A DNA stretch of 64,000 nucleotides. Source: Pseudomonadota bacterium. Its GTDB lineage: Bacteria; Pseudomonadota; Gammaproteobacteria; Steroidobacterales; Steroidobacteraceae. The notes beneath the pieces were generated by a model. The model was given only the letters and a program-made list of their open reading frames with translations, had not been told where the DNA came from and searched no databases. The translations under genes and the position numbers were made by a program. Location of the stretch: positions 1-64,000 of the forward strand of contig JAKBWB010000038.1 in the NCBI GenBank assembly GCA_021843755.1, given 5' to 3'. Below are positions 43,135 to 52,516 of the stretch, in pieces. Numbering within the stretch: the first letter of the stretch is position 1; every line of letters begins with the position of its first letter.

Positions 43135-44205
43135 ATGCTGAGATTCCACAGGCTGCGCGTCGTCGAGGTGCGCCCCGAAGCCGAGGATGCCGTCGCCGTT
43201 GCGCTCGAGGTGCCCGCTGGGCTGCGCGGCGAATATCGCGGGGCGCCCGGTCAACACATCGTGCTGCGCGCGAGGGACGGGGAAGGGGAGCTGCGCCGGA
43301 CCTATTCGCTCACCGACGCGCCGGGGTCGGACTCGCTGCACATCCTGGTGCGCAAGCAGCCGCAGGGGCGCATGTCGCAATGGCTGGCGGGCCTGACGTG
43401 CGGAACACAGATCGAGGTGCTGCCGCCGAACGGCAGCTTCACGCCGCACTCCGGCTCGCTCGATCGCGGCCTGCGCGTCGCATTCGCGGCCGGCAGCGGT
43501 ATCACGCCGGTGCTGTCGGTGACGCGCGCGGTGCTGGCCGCCGGCGGTGCCATGATGGTCTTCTACGGCAACCGCGGCAGCGCGCGTGCCATGGGGCTCG
43601 AGGCGCTGCAGGGACTGAAGGACCGCTACCCCCAGCGGCTGTCGCTGCATTTCATCATGAGCCGCGAGCCGCAGGAGGTCGGGCTCTACAACGGGCGACT
43701 CGATGGTGCGAAGGTCCGCGAGCTGGCCGGCGCGTTCTTCGAGCCGCGGCGGATCCTCGAGGCGTTCGTCTGCGGTCCGGGCGACATGGATGAGCAGGCG
43801 AGGGCGGCGCTGCAGGCGCTCGGTATGCCGGCCGAGCGCATTCATGTGGAGCATTTCGCGGTTGCCAGCGAATCGGTGGCCGAGGCCGGCTCGCCGGCGG
43901 CAGCAGCGGCACCTCAGGCGGGCGTGGCCGAGGTCGGTGTGAGGCTCGACGGCCGGCGCCGCTCGTTCCGCATGGCGCTCGATGCCGATACGGTGCTCGA
44001 CGCCGCGGAGCGGGCCGGCATCGAGCTGCCCTTTTCCTGCCGCTCCGGCGTGTGCTCGACCTGCCGCACCAAGGTTGTGCGCGGCAAGGTCCGCATGGAG
44101 CACAACTACGCGCTCGAGGCGTGGGAGCTCGAGCAGGGCTACGTACTGGCGTGCCAGTCGAGGTGCCTGACGCCGCAGCTCGAGCTCGATTACGACGAGA
44201 AGTGA
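43135..44205 (+). CDS. paaE: Phenylacetyl-CoA epoxidase reductase subunit PaaE
   Basis: This 356-residue protein transfers electrons from NADPH to PaaA. It has an FAD-binding domain (RRTYSLTDAPG, about 50-60), an NAD(P)-binding region (AAGSGITPVLS near 117-127 and FVCGPGDM near 212) and a C-terminal plant-type [2Fe-2S] ferredoxin domain with CRSGVCSTC plus a later cysteine (LACQSRC). The gene begins one base after the paaD stop. Confidence 0.94.
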   Translation: MLRFHRLRVVEVRPEAEDAVAVALEVPAGLRGEYRGAPGQHIVLRARDGEGELRRTYSLTDAPGSDSLHILVRKQPQGRMSQWLAGLTCGTQIEVLPPNGSFTPHSGSLDRGLRVAFAAGSGITPVLSVTRAVLAAGGAMMVFYGNRGSARAMGLEALQGLKDRYPQRLSLHFIMSREPQEVGLYNGRLDGAKVRELAGAFFEPRRILEAFVCGPGDMDEQARAALQALGMPAERIHVEHFAVASESVAEAGSPAAAAAPQAGVAEVGVRLDGRRRSFRMALDADTVLDAAERAGIELPFSCRSGVCSTCRTKVVRGKVRMEHNYALEAWELEQGYVLACQSRCLTPQLELDYDEK

Positions 44206-44229
44206 GTCTCCCGGCAGGGTGAGGATCCC

Positions 44230-45021
44230 ATGAGCTACCAGACCATCGAGTACTCGGTTGCCGCTGGCATCGCCCGCCTCACGCTGAATCGGCCGGAGTG
44301 CCTCAACAGCTTCAATACGCTCATGCACCAGGAGGTGCGCCACGCGCTCACGGCGCTCGCGGCCGACACCGAGGCGCGAGTGTTGATCCTCACCGGTGCC
44401 GGCCGCGGTTTTTGCGCCGGACAGGACCTCGGCGATCGGCCGAGTGCCCCGGGAGGCGCGCCGGCGGACCTTGGGGAGTCGATCGAGCGCTATTACAACC
44501 CGTTGATCCTGATGTTGCGCCGGCTGCCGTTGCCGGTCATCGCCGCGGTCAACGGCGTGGCGGCCGGCGCGGGCGCGAATATCGCGTTCGCCTGCGATCT
44601 GGTGCTGGCGGCGCGCTCGGCGAGTTTCGTGCAGGCGTTCGCGCGTATCGGCCTGGTACCGGATTGCGGCGGCACGTGGTTCGTGCCGCGGCTGGTCGGG
44701 TCGGCGCGCGCGATGGGACTGGCGCTCCTCGGGGAGAAGCTGCCGGCCACGCAGGCGGCGCAGTGGGGTCTGATCTGGCGCTGTCTGGAGGACGATGAGC
44801 TCGGGCCGGAGGTCGATTCGCTCGCCGAGCGGCTGGCCGCCGCCCCGACCCGCGCGCTGGCGCGCGCCAAGCAATTGATCTCGGCAAGCGCAAGCCGCAC
44901 GCTCGAGCAACAGCTCGAAGCGGAGCGGGACGCGCAGCGCGAGCTCGGCTACAGCGCCGATTATGCCGAAGGGGTCGCGGCGTTCATCGCCAGGCGCGAA
45001 CCGCGATTCACGGGTCGATGA
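44230..45021 (+). CDS. paaG: 1,2-epoxyphenylacetyl-CoA isomerase PaaG
   Basis: This 263-residue crotonase-family enzyme isomerises ring-1,2-epoxyphenylacetyl-CoA to oxepin-CoA. GRGFCAGQDLGDR near residue 58 and FARIGLVPDCGGTWFVPRLVG near 137, with the catalytic aspartate in VPDCGG, distinguish it from PaaF. GAGG upstream of the ATG gives a ribosome binding site. It follows paaE directly and precedes paaZ, matching pathway order. No separate paaF is present. Confidence 0.9.
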   Translation: MSYQTIEYSVAAGIARLTLNRPECLNSFNTLMHQEVRHALTALAADTEARVLILTGAGRGFCAGQDLGDRPSAPGGAPADLGESIERYYNPLILMLRRLPLPVIAAVNGVAAGAGANIAFACDLVLAARSASFVQAFARIGLVPDCGGTWFVPRLVGSARAMGLALLGEKLPATQAAQWGLIWRCLEDDELGPEVDSLAERLAAAPTRALARAKQLISASASRTLEQQLEAERDAQRELGYSADYAEGVAAFIARREPRFTGR

Positions 45022-45039
45022 CACAGCAGGGGACAGCCG

Positions 45040-47082
45040 ATGCAATTGCGCAGTTACATCGCAGGGGAATGGGTGAGCGGCGCGGGCGGCGGCGCGGCGC
45101 TGCGCGATGCGAGCACCGGAGAAGTGATCGCCAGCGCCTCGAGCGAGGGTCTTGACTTTGCCGCCGTGCTCGAGCATGCCCGCGCCGTTGGCGGCGCCAA
45201 TCTGCGCCGCCTGAGCTTTCACGAGCGCGCCGCGCGCTTGAAGGGGCTCGCCAGATTCCTCACCGAGCACAAGGAGGAACTCTACAGGCTGTCGTACGCC
45301 ACGGGTGCGACGCAGTCCGATTCCTGGATCGACATCGACGGGGGCATCGGCACGCTGTTCGTCTACGCGAGCAAGGGCATGAAGGAACTGCCGGACGGCT
45401 ATGTGTACGTCGACGGCCAGACCGAGTCGTTGGCGAAAAGCGGCAGCTTTCTCGGCCAGCACATTTACCTGCCGCTCGAGGGTGCCGCGGTGCACATCAA
45501 CGCCTTCAACTTCCCGGTCTGGGGGATGTTGGAGAAACTTGCGCCGACACTGCTCGCCGGGGTGCCGGCCGTCGTGAAGCCCGCCACGGCCACCGCCTAC
45601 CTCGCCGAGCTCGCCTTTCGGCTGATCATCGCGTCGGGTGAGCTGCCGGAGGGCGCCGTGCAGTTGATCTGCGGGGGTGTCGGCGACTTGTTCGATCACC
45701 TGACCTGTCAGGACACGATTGCCTTCACCGGCTCGGCCTCGACCGCGCGCAGGCTGCGCGCCCATCCCCGGGTGCTCGATCGGTCGGTGCGGTTCACCGC
45801 CGAGACCGACTCGCTGAACTCGTGCATTCTCGGGCCCGATGCCGGTCCGGACAGCCCCGAGTTCGATCTGTTCGTGAAGGAAGTGGTGCGGGAGATGACC
45901 GTCAAGGCGGGACAGAAGTGCACCGCCATTCGTAAGGCGATCGTGCCGGCGGTGCACAGTGCCGCGCTGATCGATGCGCTGCGCGCCGCGCTCGAGCAGG
46001 TGATCATCGGGAACCCGCGCGACGCGACGGTGCGCATGGGACCGCTCGCCTCGCTCGCCCAGCGCCGCGAGGTGCTCGAGCAGCTGGGGCGCCTGGCGCG
46101 CGAGGCGCAAGTCGTGTGCGGCGGAATCGCTGCGCCGAAGCTTACCGGCGTCGATGCCGAGCGCGGCGCATTCGTCGCGCCGACGCTGCTGCGGTGCGAC
46201 GACGGCGCGCACGCTCACGCGGTGCACGAGGTCGAGGCCTTTGGCCCGGTCAGCACGGTGGTGACGTACGACACGGTGGAATCGGCCATGCAGTTGGCGC
46301 GCCGTGGCGGGGGGAGCCTGGTCGGCTCGGTGTTTACTGCGGACGATGCGCTTGCGGCGCGGCTGGTGCTGGGGCTTGCGCCGTTTCATGGCCGCGTGCT
46401 CGTGGTCAACCGCCACTGCGCCAAGGACTCGACCGGCCACGGCTCGCCGCTGCCGCACCTGGTGCACGGCGGGCCGGGACGGGCCGGCGGCGGTGAGGAG
46501 ATGGGTGGAATCCGCGGGGTGCTGCACTACATGCAGCGCACGGCGGTGCAGGGCACGCCCGATGTGCTCAGCGCCGTCATGGGGCGCTGGGTCAGAGGAT
46601 CCCGGGAACTCGATCCGGGCGTACATCCGTTCCGTCAGCCCTTCGGCGCGTTGCGTATCGGTGACACGTTCCGCTCCGGCGAGCGGGAGGTGACGCTGCA
46701 GGACATCGAGCGCTTCGCGGCGATCTCGGGGGATTACTTCTATGCGCACATGGACGAGGCGGCCGCCCGGCGCAATCCGATCTTCGGCGGGCGGGTCGCG
46801 CATGGTTATTTGCTCATCGCGGCCGCGGCAGGACTGTTCGTCGATCCGCCATTGGGCCCGGTGCTGGCCAACTACGGCATCGACGCTTTGCGTTTCACGC
46901 AGCCGGTCAAGCCCGGCGATCGGATCAAGGTCCGCCTGACCTGCAAGGAGAAGTCGCTGCGCGCGGGGCAGGGCTATGGCGAGGTGCGCTGGGATACACA
47001 GATCACCAATCAGGATGGCGCGACGGTCGCGCAATACGATGTCCTGACCCTGGTGAGCGAGCAGGCGGTTCCGGGCGGTTGA
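45040..47082 (+). CDS. paaZ: Bifunctional oxepin-CoA hydrolase/3-oxo-5,6-dehydrosuberyl-CoA semialdehyde dehydrogenase PaaZ
   Basis: This 680-residue protein opens the oxepin ring and oxidises the resulting aldehyde. The N-terminal aldehyde dehydrogenase domain (1-520) has the catalytic Cys in AGQKCTAIRKAIVP and Glu in TAETDSLNSC. The C-terminal MaoC-like hydratase (about 540-680) has GDYFYAHMDEAAAR and FGGRVAHGYLL with the catalytic Asp and His. The last gene of the paa operon; no terminator was seen after it. Confidence 0.95.
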   Translation: MQLRSYIAGEWVSGAGGGAALRDASTGEVIASASSEGLDFAAVLEHARAVGGANLRRLSFHERAARLKGLARFLTEHKEELYRLSYATGATQSDSWIDIDGGIGTLFVYASKGMKELPDGYVYVDGQTESLAKSGSFLGQHIYLPLEGAAVHINAFNFPVWGMLEKLAPTLLAGVPAVVKPATATAYLAELAFRLIIASGELPEGAVQLICGGVGDLFDHLTCQDTIAFTGSASTARRLRAHPRVLDRSVRFTAETDSLNSCILGPDAGPDSPEFDLFVKEVVREMTVKAGQKCTAIRKAIVPAVHSAALIDALRAALEQVIIGNPRDATVRMGPLASLAQRREVLEQLGRLAREAQVVCGGIAAPKLTGVDAERGAFVAPTLLRCDDGAHAHAVHEVEAFGPVSTVVTYDTVESAMQLARRGGGSLVGSVFTADDALAARLVLGLAPFHGRVLVVNRHCAKDSTGHGSPLPHLVHGGPGRAGGGEEMGGIRGVLHYMQRTAVQGTPDVLSAVMGRWVRGSRELDPGVHPFRQPFGALRIGDTFRSGEREVTLQDIERFAAISGDYFYAHMDEAAARRNPIFGGRVAHGYLLIAAAAGLFVDPPLGPVLANYGIDALRFTQPVKPGDRIKVRLTCKEKSLRAGQGYGEVRWDTQITNQDGATVAQYDVLTLVSEQAVPGG

Positions 47083-47490
47083 GACACCGGCGGCGCCGTG
47101 CCCACGGCGGCGTACGGCCGCGCAAGATGAGCGGTCCGATCCCGGCGTGGCCCGCCGGGCATTCTGCGCGGGAGTTGTCCCGAGACGAGCCTATGCGACG
47201 GTGGGGAACGTCGCCCATCCTCCGTTGCGCTCACTGGGGCGCCTGGACGGCTTCCAAGCAGCGCCGGCGCGAGCTTTGCGTGAGAAACGGCAGGGGCAGT
47301 TGCATCCGCGCATCGTGATGATACGCATCCTTCCTGATGGCGCGGCGGCTCGTGCGGAGGGACCCATAAGCTGCCGCGCGCACGCCTTGAGTTAGCCGTT
47401 TCCGGCCGCATCTCTTGTACAAGGGCGGTCGGCGCTGAAGCCGGCTTGCGCGGCAGTGGGCGGTGCATCTGCCGCTTCGGAGTATGGCGC
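47083..47490. other. Intergenic region between paaZ and hsp20
   Basis: This gap of about 400 bases carries no supported gene. Its only recognisable signal is the sigma-32-like promoter at 47386-47413. Short open frames here lack ribosome binding sites and domain character, and no tRNA-like fold or hairpin terminator was found. Confidence 0.5.
47386..47413 (+). promoter_or_regulatory. Sigma-32 (heat-shock)-like promoter before hsp20-lon
   Basis: CTTGAGT (47386-47392) and CCGCATCT (47406-47413) are 13 bases apart. The heat-shock consensus is CTTGAAA-N11-16-CCCCATNT, so the -35 has five of seven matches and the -10 has one mismatch. It lies 78 bases before the hsp20 ATG, and both downstream genes are typical heat-shock genes. 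Confidence 0.5.
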
Positions 47491-47910
47491 ATGAGCAGCG
47501 AGCGACAATACGGGTGGATGTGGGACGAGGCCTGCGAGCTGGTGGACGCGGCCGAGCGGGCCCAGCGGCGGTTGCTGCGCTACGTGGGGCCAGGGGCCGA
47601 TGCCGCGGTTTGGGCGCCGCCGGTGGACATTCAGGAGATTGCCGAGGGGGTGGTGGTCGTGTTCGCCCTGCCGGGAGTCGCCCTGGAGGACATCGAGCTG
47701 CGGCTCGAGCCCGCCGCGCTCGTCGTCAGGGCCGAGCGCCGCTGGAAGCTCGCCCATCCGGATGCGGTGATCCGCCGCCTGGAGATTCCATATGGGAGTT
47801 TCGTCCGCCGGATTCCGCTCTCGGGCGTGCCGCTGGTCCTGTCGGCCACCCGTTACGAGCACGGTTGCCTCGAGGTGCGCCTGGTGCGGGTGATGGAGAG
47901 TGATTTATGA
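47491..47910 (+). CDS. Hsp20/alpha-crystallin-family small heat-shock protein
   Basis: This protein of about 139 residues has an alpha-crystallin domain at about 45-135, with VDIQEIAEGVVVVFALPGV and ALVVRAERRWKL as strands; the N-terminal arm (WMWDEACELVDAAERAQRRLL) is helical. ATG at 47491 has GGAG eight bases upstream and is preferred over 47446. The IxI-type C-terminal motif usual for small heat-shock proteins is not obvious. It overlaps lon by ATGA, so holdase and protease would be made together. Confidence 0.82.
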   Translation: MSSERQYGWMWDEACELVDAAERAQRRLLRYVGPGADAAVWAPPVDIQEIAEGVVVVFALPGVALEDIELRLEPAALVVRAERRWKLAHPDAVIRRLEIPYGSFVRRIPLSGVPLVLSATRYEHGCLEVRLVRVMESDL

Positions 47911-50327
47911 CGGACACACCGAACGCGTCCTGCGGGCCCCGCAGCGAGCTGCCGCCGCTGCCGGCGGATGTGGTGCCCATCGTTGCAATGCGCAACGTGG
48001 TGCTGTTTCCCGGCATCGTATTGCCGGTGACGCTCGGACGGGAGGAGAGCATCGCCGCCGCGCAGGAGGCGGTGCGCACTGGGCGCAAGGTGGGCTTGGT
48101 GCTGCAGCGGGATCCGGCGGTCGAGAAGCCGGCCGCGAGTGATTTGCACGGCGTGGGCGTGCTTGCCACGGTGGTTCGCTACATCACCGGGAACGATGGC
48201 GCCCATCACCTGGTCTGCCAGGGCGAAAGCCGATTCCGGCTCGTGGAGATGGTGCGCGAGCAGCCGTTCCTCGCCGCGCGCGTCGAGTCGATTGCCGAGC
48301 CGGCGGTCACGGGTGCGGACATCGAGGCACGCAGGGAGGTCCTGAAAGAGCGCGCGGTGGAGGCGTTGTCGCTGCTGCCACAGGCGCCCGCGGAGCTGGC
48401 GCGAACGGTCCGGGGGATCGAGTCCGCCGGACAGCTCGCCGACCTCATCGTCAGCTTCATGGAAGTCAAGTCGGAAGAAAAGCAGGACGTGCTCGAGACC
48501 GTCGATTTGCGCGAACGCCTCGACAAGGTCATGAAGATCCTGACCCATCGCCTCGAAGTGCTGAAGGTCACCCGCGAGATCGCCGAGCAGACTCAGGCGG
48601 CCCTCGGTGAGCGCCAGCGTGAGGCGGTGCTGCGCGAGCAGCTGCACCAGCTGCAGAAGGAGCTCGGCGAGGGCGAGGGCGAGGGGAGCGAGCTCGCCGA
48701 ACTCGACAAGGCGGTCGAGGACGCACACATGCCGCCCGAAGTCGAGGAGCAGGCGCGCAAGGAACTCAACCGGCTGCGCCGCATGAGCGAGGCGAGCCCC
48801 GAACACGGCATGGTGCGCACCTATCTTGACTGGCTGGTCGCACTGCCGTGGAGCAAGTCGGACGCCGAGGACATCGACATCGAGCGCGCGCGCAAGGTAC
48901 TCGAGGAGGATCACTACGGCCTGGAGAAGATCAAGCGGCGGATCCTGGAGTACCTGGCGGTGCGCAAGCTCAATCCGCATGGCCGCAGTCCGATTCTGTG
49001 CTTCGTCGGGCCGCCGGGTGTGGGCAAGACCTCGCTCGGCCAAAGTGTGGCGCGTGCGCTCGGCGTGAAGTTCGTGCGCGCCAGCCTCGGCGGCGTGCAT
49101 GATGAGGCGGAGATCCGCGGTCACCGGCGCACCTACATCGGGGCGTTGCCCGGCAACATCATCCAAGGCATACGCAAGGCCGGCACGCGTAATCCCGTAT
49201 TCATGCTCGACGAGATCGACAAGGTCGGCGCGAGCTTCCAGGGCGATCCGGCGTCGGCGCTGCTCGAGGTGCTCGATCCGGAGCAGAACTCGACCTTTCG
49301 CGACAACTACCTCGGTTTGCCCTTCGACCTGCGGCACGTGCTGTTCATCGCCACCGCGAACGTGCTCGAGACGATCCCGGGACCGCTGCGCGACCGCATG
49401 GAGATCATTCAACTGACCGGCTACACCGATGAGGAGAAGCTGCAGATCGCGCGGCGCTATCTGGTGAGGCGCCAGCTGGAGGCGAATGGGCTCGACGCCG
49501 CCCGGGTGGAAATCGCGGATGCAGCGCTGCTGCGGATCATACACGAGTACACCCGCGAGTCGGGGTGCCGGAGCCTCGAGCGGGAGATCGGCGCGCTGTT
49601 GCGCAGCGCGGCCATGCGTATCGCCGAGGGCAAGGAGAGCGCGGTGCGCTTCCAGGCCGAGAACGTGCCCGAGGTGTTGGGTCCGGCGCGCTTCGAGAAC
49701 GAGGTCGCGCAGCGCACTTCGGTGCCGGGCGTGGCGACCGGGCTGGCCTGGACGCCGGTCGGGGGCGACATCCTGTTCATCGAGGCGGCGCGCCTGCCCG
49801 GCACCGGCAAGCTGATCCTGACCGGGCAGCTCGGCGATGTCATGAAGGAGTCCGCCCAGGCGGCGCTGAGTCTCGTCAAGGCGCAGGCCGAGGAACTCGC
49901 CATCGATCCGAAGCTGTTCGACCAGAGCGACATCCACGTGCACGTGCCGGCCGGGGCGATCCCCAAGGACGGTCCGAGCGCCGGCGTTGCGATGTACGTC
50001 GCGCTGGCCTCGCTGCTGAAGCGCCAGTCGGTGTGCCCGGATGTCGCCATGAGCGGTGAGATCAGCTTGCGGGGCCTCGTGTTGCCGGTCGGCGGCATCA
50101 AGGAGAAGACGATTGCGGCCGCGCGTGCCGGCATTCGCAAGGTGATCCTGCCGGCGCGCAACCGGCGTGATCTGGAGGAGATCCCTGCGAGCGTGCGCGC
50201 CACGCTGCAGTTCGTGTGGGTCGAGGAGGTCTCGGGGGCGCTCCAGGAGGCGCTCGGCTCGCCCGCCGATGCCCGCAGCAAGTCCCCGGGCCGTGGCCCG
50301 GGGGACGCGGAGCGCACGGCGGCCTGA
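47907..50327 (+). CDS. lon: ATP-dependent protease Lon
   Basis: This 806-residue protease degrades damaged and regulatory proteins. The N-terminal substrate-binding domain (residues about 20-215), an AAA+ module with Walker A GPPGVGKTS and DEIDKVG, and a C-terminal protease domain with the Ser-Lys dyad (PKDGPSAGVAM; GIKEKTIAAARAG) are all present. The length matches LonA. It is encoded behind hsp20 with a heat-shock-like promoter rather than in the usual clpX-lon arrangement. Confidence 0.96.
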   Translation: MTDTPNASCGPRSELPPLPADVVPIVAMRNVVLFPGIVLPVTLGREESIAAAQEAVRTGRKVGLVLQRDPAVEKPAASDLHGVGVLATVVRYITGNDGAHHLVCQGESRFRLVEMVREQPFLAARVESIAEPAVTGADIEARREVLKERAVEALSLLPQAPAELARTVRGIESAGQLADLIVSFMEVKSEEKQDVLETVDLRERLDKVMKILTHRLEVLKVTREIAEQTQAALGERQREAVLREQLHQLQKELGEGEGEGSELAELDKAVEDAHMPPEVEEQARKELNRLRRMSEASPEHGMVRTYLDWLVALPWSKSDAEDIDIERARKVLEEDHYGLEKIKRRILEYLAVRKLNPHGRSPILCFVGPPGVGKTSLGQSVARALGVKFVRASLGGVHDEAEIRGHRRTYIGALPGNIIQGIRKAGTRNPVFMLDEIDKVGASFQGDPASALLEVLDPEQNSTFRDNYLGLPFDLRHVLFIATANVLETIPGPLRDRMEIIQLTGYTDEEKLQIARRYLVRRQLEANGLDAARVEIADAALLRIIHEYTRESGCRSLEREIGALLRSAAMRIAEGKESAVRFQAENVPEVLGPARFENEVAQRTSVPGVATGLAWTPVGGDILFIEAARLPGTGKLILTGQLGDVMKESAQAALSLVKAQAEELAIDPKLFDQSDIHVHVPAGAIPKDGPSAGVAMYVALASLLKRQSVCPDVAMSGEISLRGLVLPVGGIKEKTIAAARAGIRKVILPARNRRDLEEIPASVRATLQFVWVEEVSGALQEALGSPADARSKSPGRGPGDAERTAA

Positions 50328-50341
50328 GCCGCGATTGCCGG

Positions 50342-51016
50342 CTAGCCGCTGCGCGGACCGGTGGTTTCCGTCGGGTTGTGCATCTCCTGTGGCGCCGGAC
50401 CACGCTCGCCCGCCCCGTGCACCAGTCGGGCGGCGATCTCGGCGACGTGCCGGCCTTGGAAGCGTGCTCCGGCAAGCTCGTTCTCGCTCGGGCGACGGGA
50501 GCCGTCGCCGCCGGCGAGGGTCGTGGCGCCGTAGGGACTGCCGCCGCTGAGCTCGTCCATGCGGGTCAGGCCCGCAAAGGCGTACGGCAGACCCACGATG
50601 ATCATCCCCTGATGCAGCAGGGTGTTGTGGAAGCTCGTGATCGTGGTCTCCTGGCCGCCGTGCTGGGTCGCCGTCGAGACGAACACACTGCCGACTTTGC
50701 CGACCAGGGCGCCCTTGACCCAAAGACCGCCGGTCTGATCGAGGAAATTGCGCATCTGCGCGGCCATGTTGCCAAAGCGCGTCGGTGTGCCGAAGATGAT
50801 GGCGTCGTAGTCGGCCAGTTCATCGGTACTGGCAACTGGCGCCTTTTGCTGGATCTTCATACCCGCCTTGCGCGCGGTCTCCTCGGGCACCAATTCCGGA
50901 ACGCGCTTCACGCTGACCACGCTGCCGCGTACAGCCGCCGCGCCCTCGGCCACGGCTTCGGCCATACGTTCGACGTGACCGTAGGACGAGTAATACAAAA
51001 CGAGAACTTTGGCCAT
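50342..51016 (-). CDS. wrbA: NAD(P)H:quinone oxidoreductase WrbA
   Basis: This flavodoxin-like FMN protein of about 224 residues reduces quinones by two electrons. [14 protein letters not shown] begins the FMN phosphate loop, and [10 protein letters not shown] and TQHGGQETT are the other cofactor loops; [15 protein letters not shown] is typical of WrbA. The ATG at 51016 is chosen over 51025. It is about 25 residues longer than E. coli WrbA because of a polar C-terminal tail. It converges with lon. Confidence 0.93.
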   Translation of the reverse strand: MAKVLVLYYSSYGHVERMAEAVAEGAAAVRGSVVSVKRVPELVPEETARKAGMKIQQKAPVASTDELADYDAIIFGTPTRFGNMAAQMRNFLDQTGGLWVKGALVGKVGSVFVSTATQHGGQETTITSFHNTLLHQGMIIVGLPYAFAGLTRMDELSGGSPYGATTLAGGDGSRRPSENELAGARFQGRHVAEIAARLVHGAGERGPAPQEMHNPTETTGPRSG

Positions 51017-51100
51017 GCTGCGCATCTCCTGCGGTGACTCGACGGCAGAGTATACGGCCGCGCAGGCGCGCCGTCGTGGCTTTGGTAGACTCGCCTAGGC

Positions 51101-52504
51101 ATGGAACCGAAGCGGCAACCGGAGGATTCGGGGCAGCGCAAGAGCGCCGAGCACAGCTTCGCGCTGAAGATCACCACCATCTCCTGGGGTGATCTGGCGG
51201 ACGCGCTGGTGCCCATCCTGCTCGTCAGCGCCGTGGCGATCTGGTTGACGGTGCATTTCACGCAGCCGGAAACGCCGCGGACCTTGACGATGAGCGGCGG
51301 ACCGCCGGGCAGCAGCTTCGAGATCGACGCCGAGCGCTTCAAGACGATACTCGCCCGCAGCGGTGTCACGCTGCACGTCCTGCCCTCGCGGGGCTCGGCC
51401 GAGAATCTGCGGCGGCTGAGCGCTGCGCACTCCAGGGTGGACATCGCGCTGGTGCGCTCGAGCACCCTCCTCTCCGAGACGGCCGGATCCGCGGCGCGGG
51501 GCAAGCGCAACCGCTCCAACCGCCTCGTCTCCCTCGGCAGCATGTTCTATCAGCCGCTGACCATCTTTTACCGCGGCCGCCGGCTGCAGCGGCTCGCGCA
51601 GCTGCGCGGCGAGCGCATCGCCATCGGCAAGCCCGGCAGCGGCACGCGCGAGCTGGCGCTGGCGCTGCTGAAGGCCAACGGCATCGTTCCCGGCGGGCCC
51701 ACCCGGCTGCTCGGGCTCGCAGGGACGGCGGCGCGCGCGGCGCTGCTGGCCGGGCGGGTCGATGCGATCTTCCTGACCGGGAATTCGACTCCGCCACCGG
51801 TCATCGACAAGATGCTGCGCACGAGCGGGATCCGGCTGTTCGCCTTCACCCAGGCCAACGCCTACGTGCGGCGCTTTCCGCTGCTGCACAAGCTGAGTAT
51901 TCCAGCCGGCACCTTCGACCTGGCGCGCAACCTGCCTCACCGGCGAATCACGCTGCTCGCTGCGGCCGTCGAGCTGATCGCGCACAAGAATCTGCGTCCG
52001 GCCTTGTGCGATCTGCTGATCCAGACGGCGCAGCGGATCTACGGCCGGGCCAGCGTGCTGCACGCGGCGCGCGAGTTTCCCAATACCTCCACCTATCGCT
52101 ACCGGCTGGACCGGCAGGCGGCCCGTTATTACAAAACGGGCGACAAGAGCTTCATGTATCGTTATCTGCCGTTCTGGCTCGCGAGTCTGCTCAGCCGTAT
52201 CGCGGTGGTGATGGTGCCGATCGTCGTAGTGCTCATCCCCGGGCTGGCCTATGTGCCCCAGCTGTACGGTTGGCGGGTCAAGCGCCGTATCCACCGCCGC
52301 TACGCGGAACTGATGGCCCTGGAGCGCGAATCGCTCGAGTCGCTGACACCGGCGCGGCGGCTGGCGCTGCTCGAGCGCCTGCACGCCATCGAGCGGGCGG
52401 TGATCCTGCGGCGGATGCCGGGCTCGCACGCCGAGCAGCTCTACCAGCTGCGCGCCCGGATCCGGTTCGTGCGCGAGATCCTCGCGCGTCCGGTCCCGGA
52501 CTGA
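51101..52504 (+). CDS. Membrane-anchored TAXI-family solute receptor
   Basis: This 467-residue protein is related to the TAXI (TRAP-associated extracytoplasmic immunogenic) binding proteins: residues about 65-330 form the receptor (MSGGPPGSSFEIDAERF, GSMFYQPLTIFY, GKPGSGTRELALALLKANG). Unlike free periplasmic receptors it keeps an N-terminal membrane helix (about 36-56) and has a second helix pair near 355-385 followed by a basic coiled C-terminal domain. No TRAP permease genes are adjacent. It may act as a tethered sensor or receptor; the ligand is unknown. Confidence 0.8.
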   Translation: MEPKRQPEDSGQRKSAEHSFALKITTISWGDLADALVPILLVSAVAIWLTVHFTQPETPRTLTMSGGPPGSSFEIDAERFKTILARSGVTLHVLPSRGSAENLRRLSAAHSRVDIALVRSSTLLSETAGSAARGKRNRSNRLVSLGSMFYQPLTIFYRGRRLQRLAQLRGERIAIGKPGSGTRELALALLKANGIVPGGPTRLLGLAGTAARAALLAGRVDAIFLTGNSTPPPVIDKMLRTSGIRLFAFTQANAYVRRFPLLHKLSIPAGTFDLARNLPHRRITLLAAAVELIAHKNLRPALCDLLIQTAQRIYGRASVLHAAREFPNTSTYRYRLDRQAARYYKTGDKSFMYRYLPFWLASLLSRIAVVMVPIVVVLIPGLAYVPQLYGWRVKRRIHRRYAELMALERESLESLTPARRLALLERLHAIERAVILRRMPGSHAEQLYQLRARIRFVREILARPVPD

Positions 52505-52516
52505 GGCGCCGGCGGA

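Noticed and set aside
43120-47034. Very long antisense frame opposite paaE-paaZ
   Set aside because: High-GC codon bias leaves the opposite strand open; the translation is rich in Arg, His and Gln with no domain, while the forward genes are certain.
47853-50723. Long antisense frame opposite lon
   Set aside because: Same shadow effect; it extends over the lon-wrbA junction and shows no protein motifs.
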